32,261 nt of DNA, taken from a virus. The stretch spans positions 1 through 32,261 of IMG/VR virus record IMGVR_UViG_3300010151_000071; one strand, given 5' to 3'. The notes beneath the pieces are model-generated. The model searched no databases, was not told the DNA's origin, and was given only the letters and a program-made list of their open reading frames with translations. This document shows positions 7,822 through 16,200 of the stretch, one piece after another (positions within the stretch are counted from its first letter, which is position 1; every line of letters starts with the position of its first letter). A program made the position numbers and the translations under genes.

Positions 7822-7861
7822 CTAACCCGCTCTCTTCGGAGGGCGGGTTTTTTATTTGTTT
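7822..7861 (+). terminator. Rho-independent terminator (repeat copy 2)
   Basis: Exact 40-base copy of the terminator at 6815-6854: 11-pair stem with TTCG loop and T-rich tail. The sequences outside the 40 bases differ, so the copy is limited to the terminator itself. Confidence 0.92.
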
Positions 7862-7885
7862 AGCGGAAGAATTGCCTGTCGAGGT

Positions 7886-7896
7886 ACTATTTATAA
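7886..7896 (+). promoter_or_regulatory. Candidate late promoter (ACTATTTATAA)
   Basis: Clear copy of the recurring motif, located 25 bases after a strong terminator and 92 bases before the ATG at 7989, giving an unusually long 5' leader compared with the other copies (usually 18-60 bases). Confidence 0.48.
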
Positions 7897-7923
7897 TTGA
7901 ACCATAAAGGTTCATACCAAGTT

Positions 7924-7951
7924 ATTGCGTGCTTGAAGGCACGGCCGCAAT
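7924..7951 (+). promoter_or_regulatory. Structured 5' leader hairpin
   Basis: ATTGCG (7924-7929) pairs with CGCAAT (7946-7951), and the inner TGC/GCA (or an alternative CGTGC/GCACG) extends the stem around a TTGAAG loop with a short bulge. It lies in the leader between the candidate promoter and the GGAGGG ribosome binding site of the gene at 7989. It might stabilise the mRNA or adjust translation; there is no T tract, so it is not a terminator. Confidence 0.4.
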
Positions 7952-7988
7952 TCAGCGGTGACACGATTATAAATGGAGGGTTTTTAAC

Positions 7989-8414
7989 ATGGGAACAAAA
8001 AGAATAGGGCTCGCGAGAGTTGAACAATTACTGAACGGCCTCAGTTATCCTGACGGACCGAGCAGGTTGTCAAATGCAGTTACGATTACTGGAGATACGA
8101 CTTTGACAGCAGCAACACATGGGTTTCATCCCGTTGTCATTACATCGACTGCTACGCTTACATTGCCGGCAGTAGCAGAAGGAGTTTCCTTTTGGCTTAT
8201 CAATGGCTGCGCAGACGGCACGCTGATGACCGTTTCGCCAAATGGGGACGATAAGTTCCTCTACAGTTCAGACGGCGCCGCCGGCGTAGACGACAAGGAT
8301 ATTGTTAATACGGCAGCGACAGCCAAGAAGGGAGACTTTGTTAAGCTTACTTACGGATCTGCCGTTGGCTGGACGATTCTTGAGTTAGGTGGCACTTGGG
8401 CAGACGAAGCATAA
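7989..8414 (+). CDS. Small virion protein with fibre C-terminal-type domain
   Basis: 141-residue protein. The N-terminus MGTKRIGLARVEQLLNG resembles the start of the protein at 6931. Residues 30-141 are beta-rich with TLTLPAVAEG, a GDDKFLY turn, KKGDFVKLTYG and a final GWTILELGGTW. The same plan (LPA, D-G-D-L turn, K-G-S-F-V-E-F, W-L-V-S-G) is found in the C-terminal domain of the fibre-like protein at 2324-3433, so the two probably share a fold. Ribosome binding site GGAGGG, strong. It is a single-gene unit between terminators. Likely a capsid or tail surface protein; partner unknown. Confidence 0.72.
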   Translation: MGTKRIGLARVEQLLNGLSYPDGPSRLSNAVTITGDTTLTAATHGFHPVVITSTATLTLPAVAEGVSFWLINGCADGTLMTVSPNGDDKFLYSSDGAAGVDDKDIVNTAATAKKGDFVKLTYGSAVGWTILELGGTWADEA

Positions 8415-8435
8415 TAGCTAAACGCTAGCCAAACA

Positions 8436-8471
8436 AAACCCCCTTCCATTCGGTTGGGGGTTTCTTTTTTT
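8436..8471 (+). terminator. Rho-independent terminator
   Basis: Stem AAACCCCC (8436-8443) / GGGGGTTT (8456-8463), loop with a further CC/GG pairing, then C and seven T residues. Ends the single-gene unit 7989-8414. Confidence 0.85.
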
Positions 8472-8475
8472 CGAA

Positions 8476-8486
8476 ACTATTTACTA
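8476..8486 (+). promoter_or_regulatory. Candidate late promoter (ACTATTTACTA)
   Basis: Copy of the recurring motif directly after the terminator and 18 bases before the GTG start at 8505. Would drive the H1-like/tubulin-like gene pair. Confidence 0.45.
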
Positions 8487-8504
8487 CAAACCACTGGAGG
8501 TATT

Positions 8505-8786
8505 GTGGGTAAGAAAAGAAGAGTGTTGAAAAATCCAAAGTTTGCTAAACTAAGGACGCATCCAAAGTATGCTGGAATGGTTGCCGTACATGAGCAAGAA
8601 AAAGAAGAACCTAGCGAAACTGTCATTGAGACTATAGAGCAAAAGCCAGAAATCATAGAAGAGCCAAAGGTTGTAAAGCTAGAAAAGCCAAAGCCCGCTC
8701 CTAAAAAGAAGGCTGCTCCAAAGACAAAAGCAAAGTCAAGAACAAAAAAGACTACAGTAAAAAAAACAACGAGGAAGAAGAAATGA
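8505..8786 (+). CDS. Lys-rich histone-H1-like basic protein
   Basis: 93-residue protein with a GTG start, chosen because GGAGGT lies 4 bases upstream; the frame is open further upstream but only through a terminator. Residues 1-30 (VGKKRRVLKNPKFAKLRTHP) are a basic conserved-looking head; residues 31-65 are acidic (EKEEPSETVIETIEQK); residues 66-93 are a Lys/Pro/Ala/Thr tail (KPAPKKKAAPKTKAK and on), resembling histone H1 tails and bacterial H1-like proteins. This suggests nucleic-acid binding or electrostatic contact with acidic proteins. The stop overlaps the ATG of the tubulin-like gene (ATGA), so the two are translationally coupled and may act together. It might bind phage DNA as a partner of the filament-forming protein, or be a packaged DNA-condensing protein; both are inference. 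Confidence 0.7.
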   Translation: MGKKRRVLKNPKFAKLRTHPKYAGMVAVHEQEKEEPSETVIETIEQKPEIIEEPKVVKLEKPKPAPKKKAAPKTKAKSRTKKTTVKKTTRKKK

Positions 8787-9817
8787 GTGATTTCGATTTC
8801 ATAGAACATTATGGTGATAGCGAGGAAGTAAAAGGAGAAGAGCAGCTTGATGAAAATGAAGTTATCTCCTCCCTAAACTGTGCCGTCATCGGCATCGGCG
8901 GAGGCGGAGGCAAGATGGCAAAAGCATTTCTTGACATCGGCTTCAACAAAACTTTACTTGTAAACACCACAGCCAAGGACATCCCAGAGGGTGTAGACGA
9001 GAAGCATGTCGTGTTGATCCCAGATGCAGATGGAATCGGAAAAGATGTGAATCTTGGTAAAACAATATTCGCAGACAACGGAGCAGTCGTCGAAGACGCT
9101 CTGAGAACAAAACTCGGGAATGTTGACTGGCTATTCGTACTCGCCGGCGGAGGTGGTGGCACTGGTAGTGCTGCGGCATCCTTACACGGTGTTTTTGAGC
9201 GTTATTTGAAGTCAGTCAGCGCTGGAGGCTCTATTGTATATGTTGTCTCACAGCCGTCCGCTCAGGAGGCTTTAAACTCAACTATTAGCAAGAACGCCGC
9301 TTCTCTCTTGGAGGATGTTTCTGAGCATGCTCACATCATTCTAGACAACGAGAGACAGGTGAAGCTGCTTAGAGGCAAGGTGGGCATGCTAGGCATGTTC
9401 CCGTTCGCTAATACGGCGTTTGCCAAGCTGATGGGGCAAGTCCTTAAACTATCTTCAGAACAATCATCCATTCAGTCGTTTGACTCAAAGGACTTGGAGA
9501 GGTGTTTGAATACAAAGAAGAGAATGTTCATCGGCTCTACTATCGTTGCAGACCCAAAAGATCCAAACTTGGGCGCAACAATCTTTCAGAACTGTTTGAA
9601 AAGATCACCCTGCCCTCTTCCTAAAGGCAAGCCATCTACTGGCTCTATGCTCTTGGTTGTGACAGAAGAGATGGCAAGCGATCCGGATATCAGTAAACAC
9701 CTAGATGCGGCGATATCATATGTCGGCGGAAGAACAGAGACACTGTTTGCTGGTGTGTATGTAAAAGAAGACTTGCCGGGATTAGTTGCTATACTGACAA
9801 TGAATGGCTTAGATTAA
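8783..9817 (+). CDS. Tubulin/FtsZ-family GTPase
   Basis: 344-residue protein with the main signatures of the tubulin/FtsZ superfamily. Residues 32-46 (CAVIGIGGGGGKMAKAF) match the nucleotide-binding T1 loop of FtsZ (VIGVGGGGGNAV). Residues 118-130 (FVLAGGGGGTGSA) are the classic GGGTGS tubulin signature (T4 loop). A stretch at 232-252 (SFDSKDLER...MFIGST) aligns with the FtsZ T7 loop NxDFAD...MG and keeps both acidic residues (Asp234, Asp237); Asn is replaced by Ser. It therefore looks competent to bind and hydrolyse GTP and to polymerise. It ends soon after the second domain, without an FtsZ-like C-terminal tail. Residues 1-30 are an acidic extension. Known phage relatives (PhuZ, TubZ) build spindles or segregate DNA; here the gene lies among virion genes, coupled to an H1-like protein. 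Fold is confident, role unknown. Confidence 0.88.
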   Translation: MSDFDFIEHYGDSEEVKGEEQLDENEVISSLNCAVIGIGGGGGKMAKAFLDIGFNKTLLVNTTAKDIPEGVDEKHVVLIPDADGIGKDVNLGKTIFADNGAVVEDALRTKLGNVDWLFVLAGGGGGTGSAAASLHGVFERYLKSVSAGGSIVYVVSQPSAQEALNSTISKNAASLLEDVSEHAHIILDNERQVKLLRGKVGMLGMFPFANTAFAKLMGQVLKLSSEQSSIQSFDSKDLERCLNTKKRMFIGSTIVADPKDPNLGATIFQNCLKRSPCPLPKGKPSTGSMLLVVTEEMASDPDISKHLDAAISYVGGRTETLFAGVYVKEDLPGLVAILTMNGLD

Positions 9818-9868
9818 AAAATCAAGCTTGCTAACCAGTCATAGTCTGGGGGTTTTGTCCTATGGGAG

Positions 9869-9879
9869 ACTATTTACTT
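9869..9879 (+). promoter_or_regulatory. Candidate late promoter (ACTATTTACTT)
   Basis: Copy of the recurring motif in the 82-base gap after the tubulin-like gene, 20 bases before the next ATG. A weak hairpin (CCAG/CTGG, about 9835-9849) lies upstream. Confidence 0.42.
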
Positions 9880-9899
9880 GTGAATAGGAGAACTAATGA

Positions 9900-10394
9900 A
9901 TGGCAAGTACAATTACAGCAGGCACACTAAAGGTAACGCTAACTGAGCAGATCATTCTGAATGGCAGAGATCAGGGTTCAAAAAATACACTAAGCATTAG
10001 CAGCATAAATGAAGTTGTAAAAAGAATAGTTACCATAACAACAACGGAAACAGGACTTCTTGGCTTTGCAACTGCTCCCTCTACTGACTTGGCAAAAAGC
10101 TATGTCGCCGGTCAATTTGATGAGGACACCACAAGATATATAAGAATAACAAATCTAGATGATACTAATCATATTACGCTATTATTCAAAAGTGAAGGAT
10201 CCGCAGAATTTGCTGTAAAACTAGACAAAGGTCAATCATTTATATATAATGGCGATTTGTCTGGTGGCGTCGTCGATACGATGGATGCATCAGCAAGTGC
10301 ATTAACAACTGTTACTTTTGAAGATTTAGTCGACATCACAGCACAGGCAGATACAGCTTCGTGCGATTTAGAAGTATTCGTGGCAAGCGCATAA
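9900..10394 (+). CDS. Putative virion structural protein
   Basis: 164-residue beta-rich protein without a recognised family. It is rich in Thr, Ser, Ile and Asp; residues 1-60 contain repeated beta patterns (TLKVTLTEQIILNG), residues 75-120 include RYIRITNLDDTNHITLLF, a Greek-key-like alternation. No cysteine except one near the C-terminus, no signal peptide. Ribosome binding site TAGGAGAA, 7 bases before the ATG. It precedes the gp13-like neck gene by only 10 bases and is probably co-translated with it. A head-surface or neck-associated protein is plausible from context. Confidence 0.68.
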   Translation: MASTITAGTLKVTLTEQIILNGRDQGSKNTLSISSINEVVKRIVTITTTETGLLGFATAPSTDLAKSYVAGQFDEDTTRYIRITNLDDTNHITLLFKSEGSAEFAVKLDKGQSFIYNGDLSGGVVDTMDASASALTTVTFEDLVDITAQADTASCDLEVFVASA

Positions 10395-10404
10395 GGAGAA
10401 ATGA

Positions 10405-11745
10405 ATGGCTAAACCAATACTATCCCCCTCTTCCACAACAAGCGCCACAGTTTTGGCTTCAACGGGAAGCGTTGCTACATCTGGAAACGGCGCATCAAAC
10501 CCATCACATTATCCGTTCGGCCTTTATGTCGATGTTGATTCTGATCTTTATGATGCAAATTTTGCTCAAGGAGCGGCAGATCAAGTTGCCTTCACCTACA
10601 AGAAGTTAGGGGGCGATATTCTTGATATTGAGCTTACTGCTGGAAATATATACGCTTCTTATGAAGAAGCGGTGTTAGAATATTCATATCAAATTAATAT
10701 CCATCAGGCTAAGAATGTTCTTTCCGATCTTCTCGGGATGACGACAGGAACTTTTGATCATGATGGTGAGATGATTGGAGGAAACCCACCAGGGGTGGCG
10801 CCAAACTTGGCATATCCAAGATATCAATTTTCTTATGCTCAGAGGATTGCAGATGGTTTCGCTGCTGAAGCCGGCGTAGGAGGGCACTTAACTGAGTATT
10901 CTGCTTCTTTTTCAGTCGTCGCTGGACAACAAGATTATGATCTACAATCTCTCATATCTGCATCCTCAACCAACGATTCGAATCCCTATGGCACCGGCAG
11001 CCTTGAGAAATCAGGCAATGCTTTAACTTTAAGCCAACAGGATAGAATGAACCGTAAATTTAGAATACGAAGAGTGTTCTACAAAACCCCAGCATCTGTG
11101 TGGAGATTTTATGGCTATTATGGTGGGCTTAATGTCGTTGGTAATCTAAACTATTATGGGCAATTCGCAGATGATACAACATTTGAATTAATTCCTGCTT
11201 GGCATAATAAATTGCAAGCCATGGCATTTGAGGATCACTTATATACGAGGCTGTCGCATTACTCTTACGAGATTGATAATAATAATTTAAGAATTTTTCC
11301 AACTCCTCAATCAAACGATTTTCCGTCGAAATTCTGGGTGACATTTACTATGCACCGCGATGGTTGGGAAGAAGATTCAGATAGAAAGGTTGGCATCGAT
11401 GGCATTAACAATGTGAACACTTTGCCTTTTCCAAATATTCCTTATAAATATATTAACTCCATAGGTAAGCAGTGGATTCGACGATATTCTCTTGCTTTGA
11501 CTAAAGAAGTTTTGGGACAAGTAAGAGGTAAGTTTGCCACCATACCCATTCCAGGAGAGACAGTTACATTAAATGCCAGCGATCTGCTTTCACAGGCAAA
11601 AGAGGAGCAGTCGTCTCTCAAGGAGGAGCTAAAGGCAGTCCTCGATGAGATGACATATAAAGCTCTCGCAGAACAAGATGCAGCTATGGTTACTGCTACA
11701 AAAACGGTGCAAAAAGAAGTTCCATTGTTAATTTATCAGGGGTAA
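10405..11745 (+). CDS. 13: Neck protein, T4 gp13-like
   Basis: Putative head-completion/neck protein that caps the portal after packaging and offers the tail-docking surface. The 446-residue protein (T4 gp13 has 309) has the features of the marine gp13-like family: an N-terminal segment LGGDILDIELTAGNIYASYEEA (about 68-89) in which a short folded helix pair follows, a central aromatic-rich beta region (about 215-300), and a C-terminal stretch KEVLGQVRGKFATIPIPGET followed by a Leu/Glu-rich helix LLSQAKEEQSSLKEELKAVL. Residues 1-35 are Ser/Thr-rich and probably disordered. Ribosome binding site AAGGAGAA. The gp14-like gene follows after 4 bases, the order also found in T4. Family call rests on pattern memory and synteny, without a search. 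Confidence 0.68.
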   Translation: MAKPILSPSSTTSATVLASTGSVATSGNGASNPSHYPFGLYVDVDSDLYDANFAQGAADQVAFTYKKLGGDILDIELTAGNIYASYEEAVLEYSYQINIHQAKNVLSDLLGMTTGTFDHDGEMIGGNPPGVAPNLAYPRYQFSYAQRIADGFAAEAGVGGHLTEYSASFSVVAGQQDYDLQSLISASSTNDSNPYGTGSLEKSGNALTLSQQDRMNRKFRIRRVFYKTPASVWRFYGYYGGLNVVGNLNYYGQFADDTTFELIPAWHNKLQAMAFEDHLYTRLSHYSYEIDNNNLRIFPTPQSNDFPSKFWVTFTMHRDGWEEDSDRKVGIDGINNVNTLPFPNIPYKYINSIGKQWIRRYSLALTKEVLGQVRGKFATIPIPGETVTLNASDLLSQAKEEQSSLKEELKAVLDEMTYKALAEQDAAMVTATKTVQKEVPLLIYQG

Positions 11746-11749
11746 TTGA

Positions 11750-12247
11750 ATGTCGGATAATGAAAATAAATGGAAACAACCAGCGCAGCCTCCGCCTCCT
11801 TTGTTTTTGGGAAAGAAAGAAAGAGATCTTGTTAAGCAGGTTAACGATGAGCTTATCGAGAGAGTAATAGGTCAACAAATAATCTATTATCCATTGGACT
11901 TGCAGAGGACAAACTACCACCAGCTTTATGGGGAGGCTATAGTTAAAACTTTTATGCCGCCCATTCGAGTATATGCTTTGGTGGACTATGAAGGAATCAA
12001 GACGAAATTTAATTCAAGCATAGGATTGGACAAGGAAGCAACAATTAGCGTCCACTTTCACAAGAGGAGACTGACAGAAGATCAAGATTTGTTTGTCAGG
12101 GAGGGTGATTTCGTCCTATACGGTGATATATATTATGAGATAGTTACTTTAGATGAGCCAAAGCAGATATTTGGACAAGTAGATCATAAAATAGAAATAG
12201 TTGCCAAATGTGTCCGCGCTCGCGAGGGGTTGTTCGATGCCAAGTAA
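11750..12247 (+). CDS. 14: Neck/connector protein, gp14-like
   Basis: 165-residue protein most likely part of the head-tail connector. After a Pro-rich N-terminus (residues 12-20) comes a helix KKERDLVKQVNDELIERVIG, then beta-rich sequence with LYGEAIVKTFMPPIRVYALV (about 60-79), an ISVHFHKRRLTEDQDLFVREG stretch (about 100-120) and GDFVLYGDIYYEIV. Similar modules occur in connector proteins of T4-related phages near gp13. It is shorter than T4 gp14 (256 residues). It overlaps the next gene by 11 bases, so the two products are probably made in similar amounts. Confidence 0.62.
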   Translation: MSDNENKWKQPAQPPPPLFLGKKERDLVKQVNDELIERVIGQQIIYYPLDLQRTNYHQLYGEAIVKTFMPPIRVYALVDYEGIKTKFNSSIGLDKEATISVHFHKRRLTEDQDLFVREGDFVLYGDIYYEIVTLDEPKQIFGQVDHKIEIVAKCVRAREGLFDAK

Positions 12248-13169
12248 GATTTATGACAGGGGATATACAGAAGTTAGGGATGCGGATGGAAAACTCCGCG
12301 AGATTTCTTTCATGCCATCAACTATTGAAACTATCGATCAGGCTTTCTATAACTGGATGGATGAAACTGTTAGTCCCTCAAGCGTCACCAACAAAGGCTT
12401 CAAAAAAGTTCCTATTATATGGGTGTCCGCTGAACGAGCATTTCAGATCAAACAAGATAAAGACATACGGGATTCCAAAGGAGTCCTTAAGTTGCCGCTC
12501 TTAACAGTCAACAGGGCGTCTATTAAAAAGGATCCTAGCTTTAAGGGGGTTGCCTGGGCACACATTCCGAACATGAATGACGGACTAAGAGGATCTAGGG
12601 GAGGCTCCCTGACTGTTGCAAGAAGAATCAACCAAGACAAGACTTCTAATTTTGTTAATGCTGACTCAAGAAGAAAGTTTGGTACACTTGGTTCTGCCAC
12701 TACAGGACATGGTCAGCAAAACTTTCCATTTACAAATCCGGGAAAAGTTGTCTATGAAACAATTACCATGCCCATGCCAACTTATATCTCAGTTATGTAC
12801 GAAGTTGTGATAAGAGCAGAGTATCAGCAGCAAATAAACGAAATATTAACACCTTTTATAACCAGAACTGGCCAAATCAATAACTTTTTTATTCAGAACG
12901 AAGGTCATAGATTTGAAGGCTTTGTGCAAGATGATTTTTCTCAGAGCAATAACCTGACAGACATGGGAGAAGATGAGCGCTCATATGAAACCAAGATAGA
13001 ATTTAAGATTCTTGGTTATCTTTTGGGGGCTGGAGTTAATGAGGAAAGACCTAAAATAGCCATAAGAGAAAATGCAGTTCAAATCCGCATGCCCAGAGAA
13101 AGAGTGATAGTGGGCGACATACCTTCCCATAATCCAAAACGCGGCATCAAGTCTTTTTATAAAGAGTAA
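12237..13169 (+). CDS. Putative tail terminator / sheath stabiliser
   Basis: 310-residue protein. The ATG at 12237 is chosen because GAGGGG lies 6 bases upstream; the frame is open to 12201 but without a good site. Visible stretches are KGFKKVPIIWVSAERAFQIK (about 53-72), VARRINQDKTSNF (about 128-140), PMPTYISVMYEVVIRAEYQQQ (about 176-196) and a C-terminal RENAVQIRMPRERVIVGD. The order neck-neck-this gene-sheath corresponds to the place of T4 gp15 (proximal sheath stabiliser) or gp3 (tube terminator), and a protein with this pattern is widespread in marine T4-like phages. The functional name is inferred from position only. No membrane segment or enzymatic motif. Confidence 0.6.
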   Translation: MPSKIYDRGYTEVRDADGKLREISFMPSTIETIDQAFYNWMDETVSPSSVTNKGFKKVPIIWVSAERAFQIKQDKDIRDSKGVLKLPLLTVNRASIKKDPSFKGVAWAHIPNMNDGLRGSRGGSLTVARRINQDKTSNFVNADSRRKFGTLGSATTGHGQQNFPFTNPGKVVYETITMPMPTYISVMYEVVIRAEYQQQINEILTPFITRTGQINNFFIQNEGHRFEGFVQDDFSQSNNLTDMGEDERSYETKIEFKILGYLLGAGVNEERPKIAIRENAVQIRMPRERVIVGDIPSHNPKRGIKSFYKE

Positions 13170-13191
13170 ATGGGCTTTCACATAATGAAAT

Positions 13192-13202
13192 ACTATTTAT
13201 AA
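13192..13202 (+). promoter_or_regulatory. Candidate late promoter (ACTATTTATAA)
   Basis: Clear copy of the recurring element in the 89-base gap before the first sheath gene, 56 bases before its ATG. The rest of the gap shows an AGGAG ribosome binding site and nothing else. Confidence 0.48.
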
Positions 13203-13258
13203 TAGCAGTATTTAAAGATATATCATGCATAGAAAAGAGAACAGGAGCACTATATTAA

Positions 13259-16200
13259 ATGTCATCATCAATAGCTAGAAAGTTTAGATTTGTATCGCCG
13301 GGCATATTCCTTAGAGAAGTTGACAACTCACAGCTTCCTAGACTACCTGATGCCATGGGTCCAACAATCATTGGTCGTTACCCGCAGGGCCCTGCAATGC
13401 GCCCCCACAAGGTTCGCTCGTTAGCAGAGTTTGTTGAAACATTTGGAAATCCTGTTCCCGGCGCCTCTTCCGGCGATGTCTGGAGAGAGGGCAACAAAAC
13501 GGGCCCAACCTATGCCGCATATGCCGCATTTGCTTGGTTGAACGCCGGCGTAGCGCCTGCAAACATCTTCCGTCTTCTTGGTGACGAGCACGATCAGAAT
13601 GATGGTACGGTTCTAGCTAGCGCAGGATGGACAACAACTAGTCCTTCAACAACATCAACCGCGGTAAATCCAGCAGCAGCATTAGCCAACAACGGCGGCG
13701 CCTACGGTCTTTGGCTTATCCCATCGAGTTCTGATATGCAAAATGTGAAAGGAACATCTTTGGGAACAGGCTCTCTTGCGGCTATTTGGTATGTACGCGA
13801 AGGCGCTGTTGTGCTTAAGGGCAAACAGACATCAAACCAGTTGCAGTCGGCTGTAACTGCCATAACTGGCAACGCCGTTATGATTCATTCCGAAGATAGC
13901 AGTTATACATATCAGGCACAGATACTTGATACATCATTCAACGCACTCTATACAACAAAATTCAACTTCGATAGAAATTCAGAAAACTATATTCGTAAAG
14001 TATTCAACACCGATCCCATTCTTACAAACACTAGCGTCGTCGACTCTACTACAGTTAAAGAAGGCAAGGGCAAGTATTGGCTTGGCGAGACATTTGAAAG
14101 CAATCTTTTCAATATTCTCGGCGCCTCCGGAGATTCTTATGGTGTAATTATGCCTATGAATTCTAGCTCTGCCGGACAGTATGCATCTGGGAGTGCCGTC
14201 ACCGTTGGATATGAAGATCATTTAGAAGGATTCCAAAACCCTGAATCCGGTTGGTTCTTCTCGCAGGATTTGAGCACCAACAATGCTGATTATGCAGCAG
14301 AGCGCATGACGAAGCTGTTCAAGTTTCACGGCATTGACTCCGGAGAGTGGATCCAAAACAATATTAAGATTTCTATTGCTGACATCAAGGCAGCAACCAA
14401 CTTATCAAACCCATATGGTACATTTACTGTTCAGATCCGACGAGCTTCGGATTCCGACAATGTACCAGTTATTCTTGAGCAATTCACAAATTGTAGCCTG
14501 AACCCTGCTTCTGCTGACTATGTTGCAGCGAAGATCGGTGATGTGTATATGTCATTTGATTATAGCACCAATCGTCTTAGAGAATATGGACATTATGCCA
14601 ACCAATCTCGTTTCGTTCGCATTGAGATGAACCCGTCTGTTGATAATGGCACAGCCGACACAGAGGTTCTTCCGTTCGGTGTCTTCGGCCCCATTCGTCC
14701 AACCAGTTGGATGGTAAGATCAAATGATGGCGATGATGGTACCGGCGGAACAGTTATGTTTAATCCGGTAACCTTTGCCGGCGTCGGCTACACAGCCCGG
14801 AAGGTTCGCCTGGCTGACACCTATTCTACCGGCAGAGGAGGCACATTTGTAACTCTTTCAGATGAAACCAAGAAACTGTGCGCCTCGCAGCATGATCCTT
14901 CTGGCCTTACCAACATTACCTTTGGGGAAGGACAGGTTTACAGCGACGGCACAACCGGCGCGTTATCTGCCGGCCAGTATCGATATACAGCATCCTATGA
15001 GTTTCCAAGGACTCTTTTCAGAATCTCAGCATCAGACGGTGGCATCGGTGATCCAAAAGATGCTTACTTCGGCTTGCAAACCGGCAAGACTCATACTGAT
15101 GTAACCTTTGACCCCGGTTATGTCGATTACATCCGGCGTTTACCTGCTGGATATGCTCAGACTGACACAATCACCGGCCCAGGCTCTGACAGGGAATACT
15201 CTTGGGTATTTTCTCTTGATGATGTGAGAACGACTATTGATGGAGACATTTCCAAGTCCGCATTCTTCAAGTCAGGCTCAAGAAGAGATGGCGATTCTTT
15301 GACTGCCATGAGTTCTTCCTACAAGCAAATTTTGGATGAGGGTTACGACAGATTTACATCGCCTCTATACGGCGGATTTGATGGCTGGGATGTCTATGAA
15401 GCCGAGCCGCTAGCTAACGCACGCATCTCTTCTACTGATACGCAATATACAAACTATGCCTATAACACTGTCAAGCGCGCCATTGATACTTGCTCCGATC
15501 CAGAATTTGTCGAAACTAACTTGATGGCTGTCCCTGGCTTAACTGCTAAGAACCTTACCAAGCATCTTGTCGACACATGTGAGGCACGCGCTGATGCCAT
15601 GGCTGTTATCGATATCGAAGATGTCTATACGCCATTCACAGAGAACACCAATTCGTTCCAAAGCAATGTTGGCACTGTAGCTTCCGCAATTAGCTCCCTA
15701 AGATCCAGAGACATCAACTCTAGCTACGCGGCAGCCTATTATCCTTGGGTTCAGATTAGAGATCCGAGTACTTCGAAACTTGTTTGGACACCCCCCTCTG
15801 TCGCCGCGCTTGGAACATACGCTTCTTCGGAGGCTAAGTCTGAGCTTTGGTTCGCTCCTGCTGGGTTCACCCGCGGCGGCCTCACCACAGGCGCCGGAGG
15901 AATTCCAGTTGTCAATGTGACAGAGAGAGTCGTGAGAAGTGATCGTGATAGTCTATATACCGCCAACATTAATCCAATTGCAGCATTTCCGGCAGAAGGA
16001 ATCGTCGTGTTTGGGCAAAAAACTCTTCAGGTAACGCCATCGGCTCTTGACAGAATCAATGTCCGTCGTTTGATGATTTACTTGAAGAAGGAAGTCTCCA
16101 GAATGGCAGCAACTATTCTATTTGATCAGAATGTCCAAGCTACTTGGACTAGGTTCAAGAATAAAGTTGAGCCATTTCTCGCTAGCGTACAAACTAGACT

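Noticed and set aside
8454-8504. TTG start for the H1-like gene
   Set aside because: Lies in a terminator stem and the candidate promoter; GTG 8505 has GGAGGT directly upstream.
8477-8809. Minus-strand frame of 110 residues, Phe/Val-rich, looks like membrane segments
   Set aside because: It is the antisense of the Lys-rich tail (AAA/AAG read as TTT/CTT), an artefact.
9835-9855. Hairpin after the tubulin-like gene as a terminator
   Set aside because: Only a four-pair stem and no proper T run; mentioned in the promoter entry but not called.
12201-12236. Longer start for the tail terminator-like protein
   Set aside because: No ribosome binding site; ATG 12237 follows GAGGGG at proper spacing.
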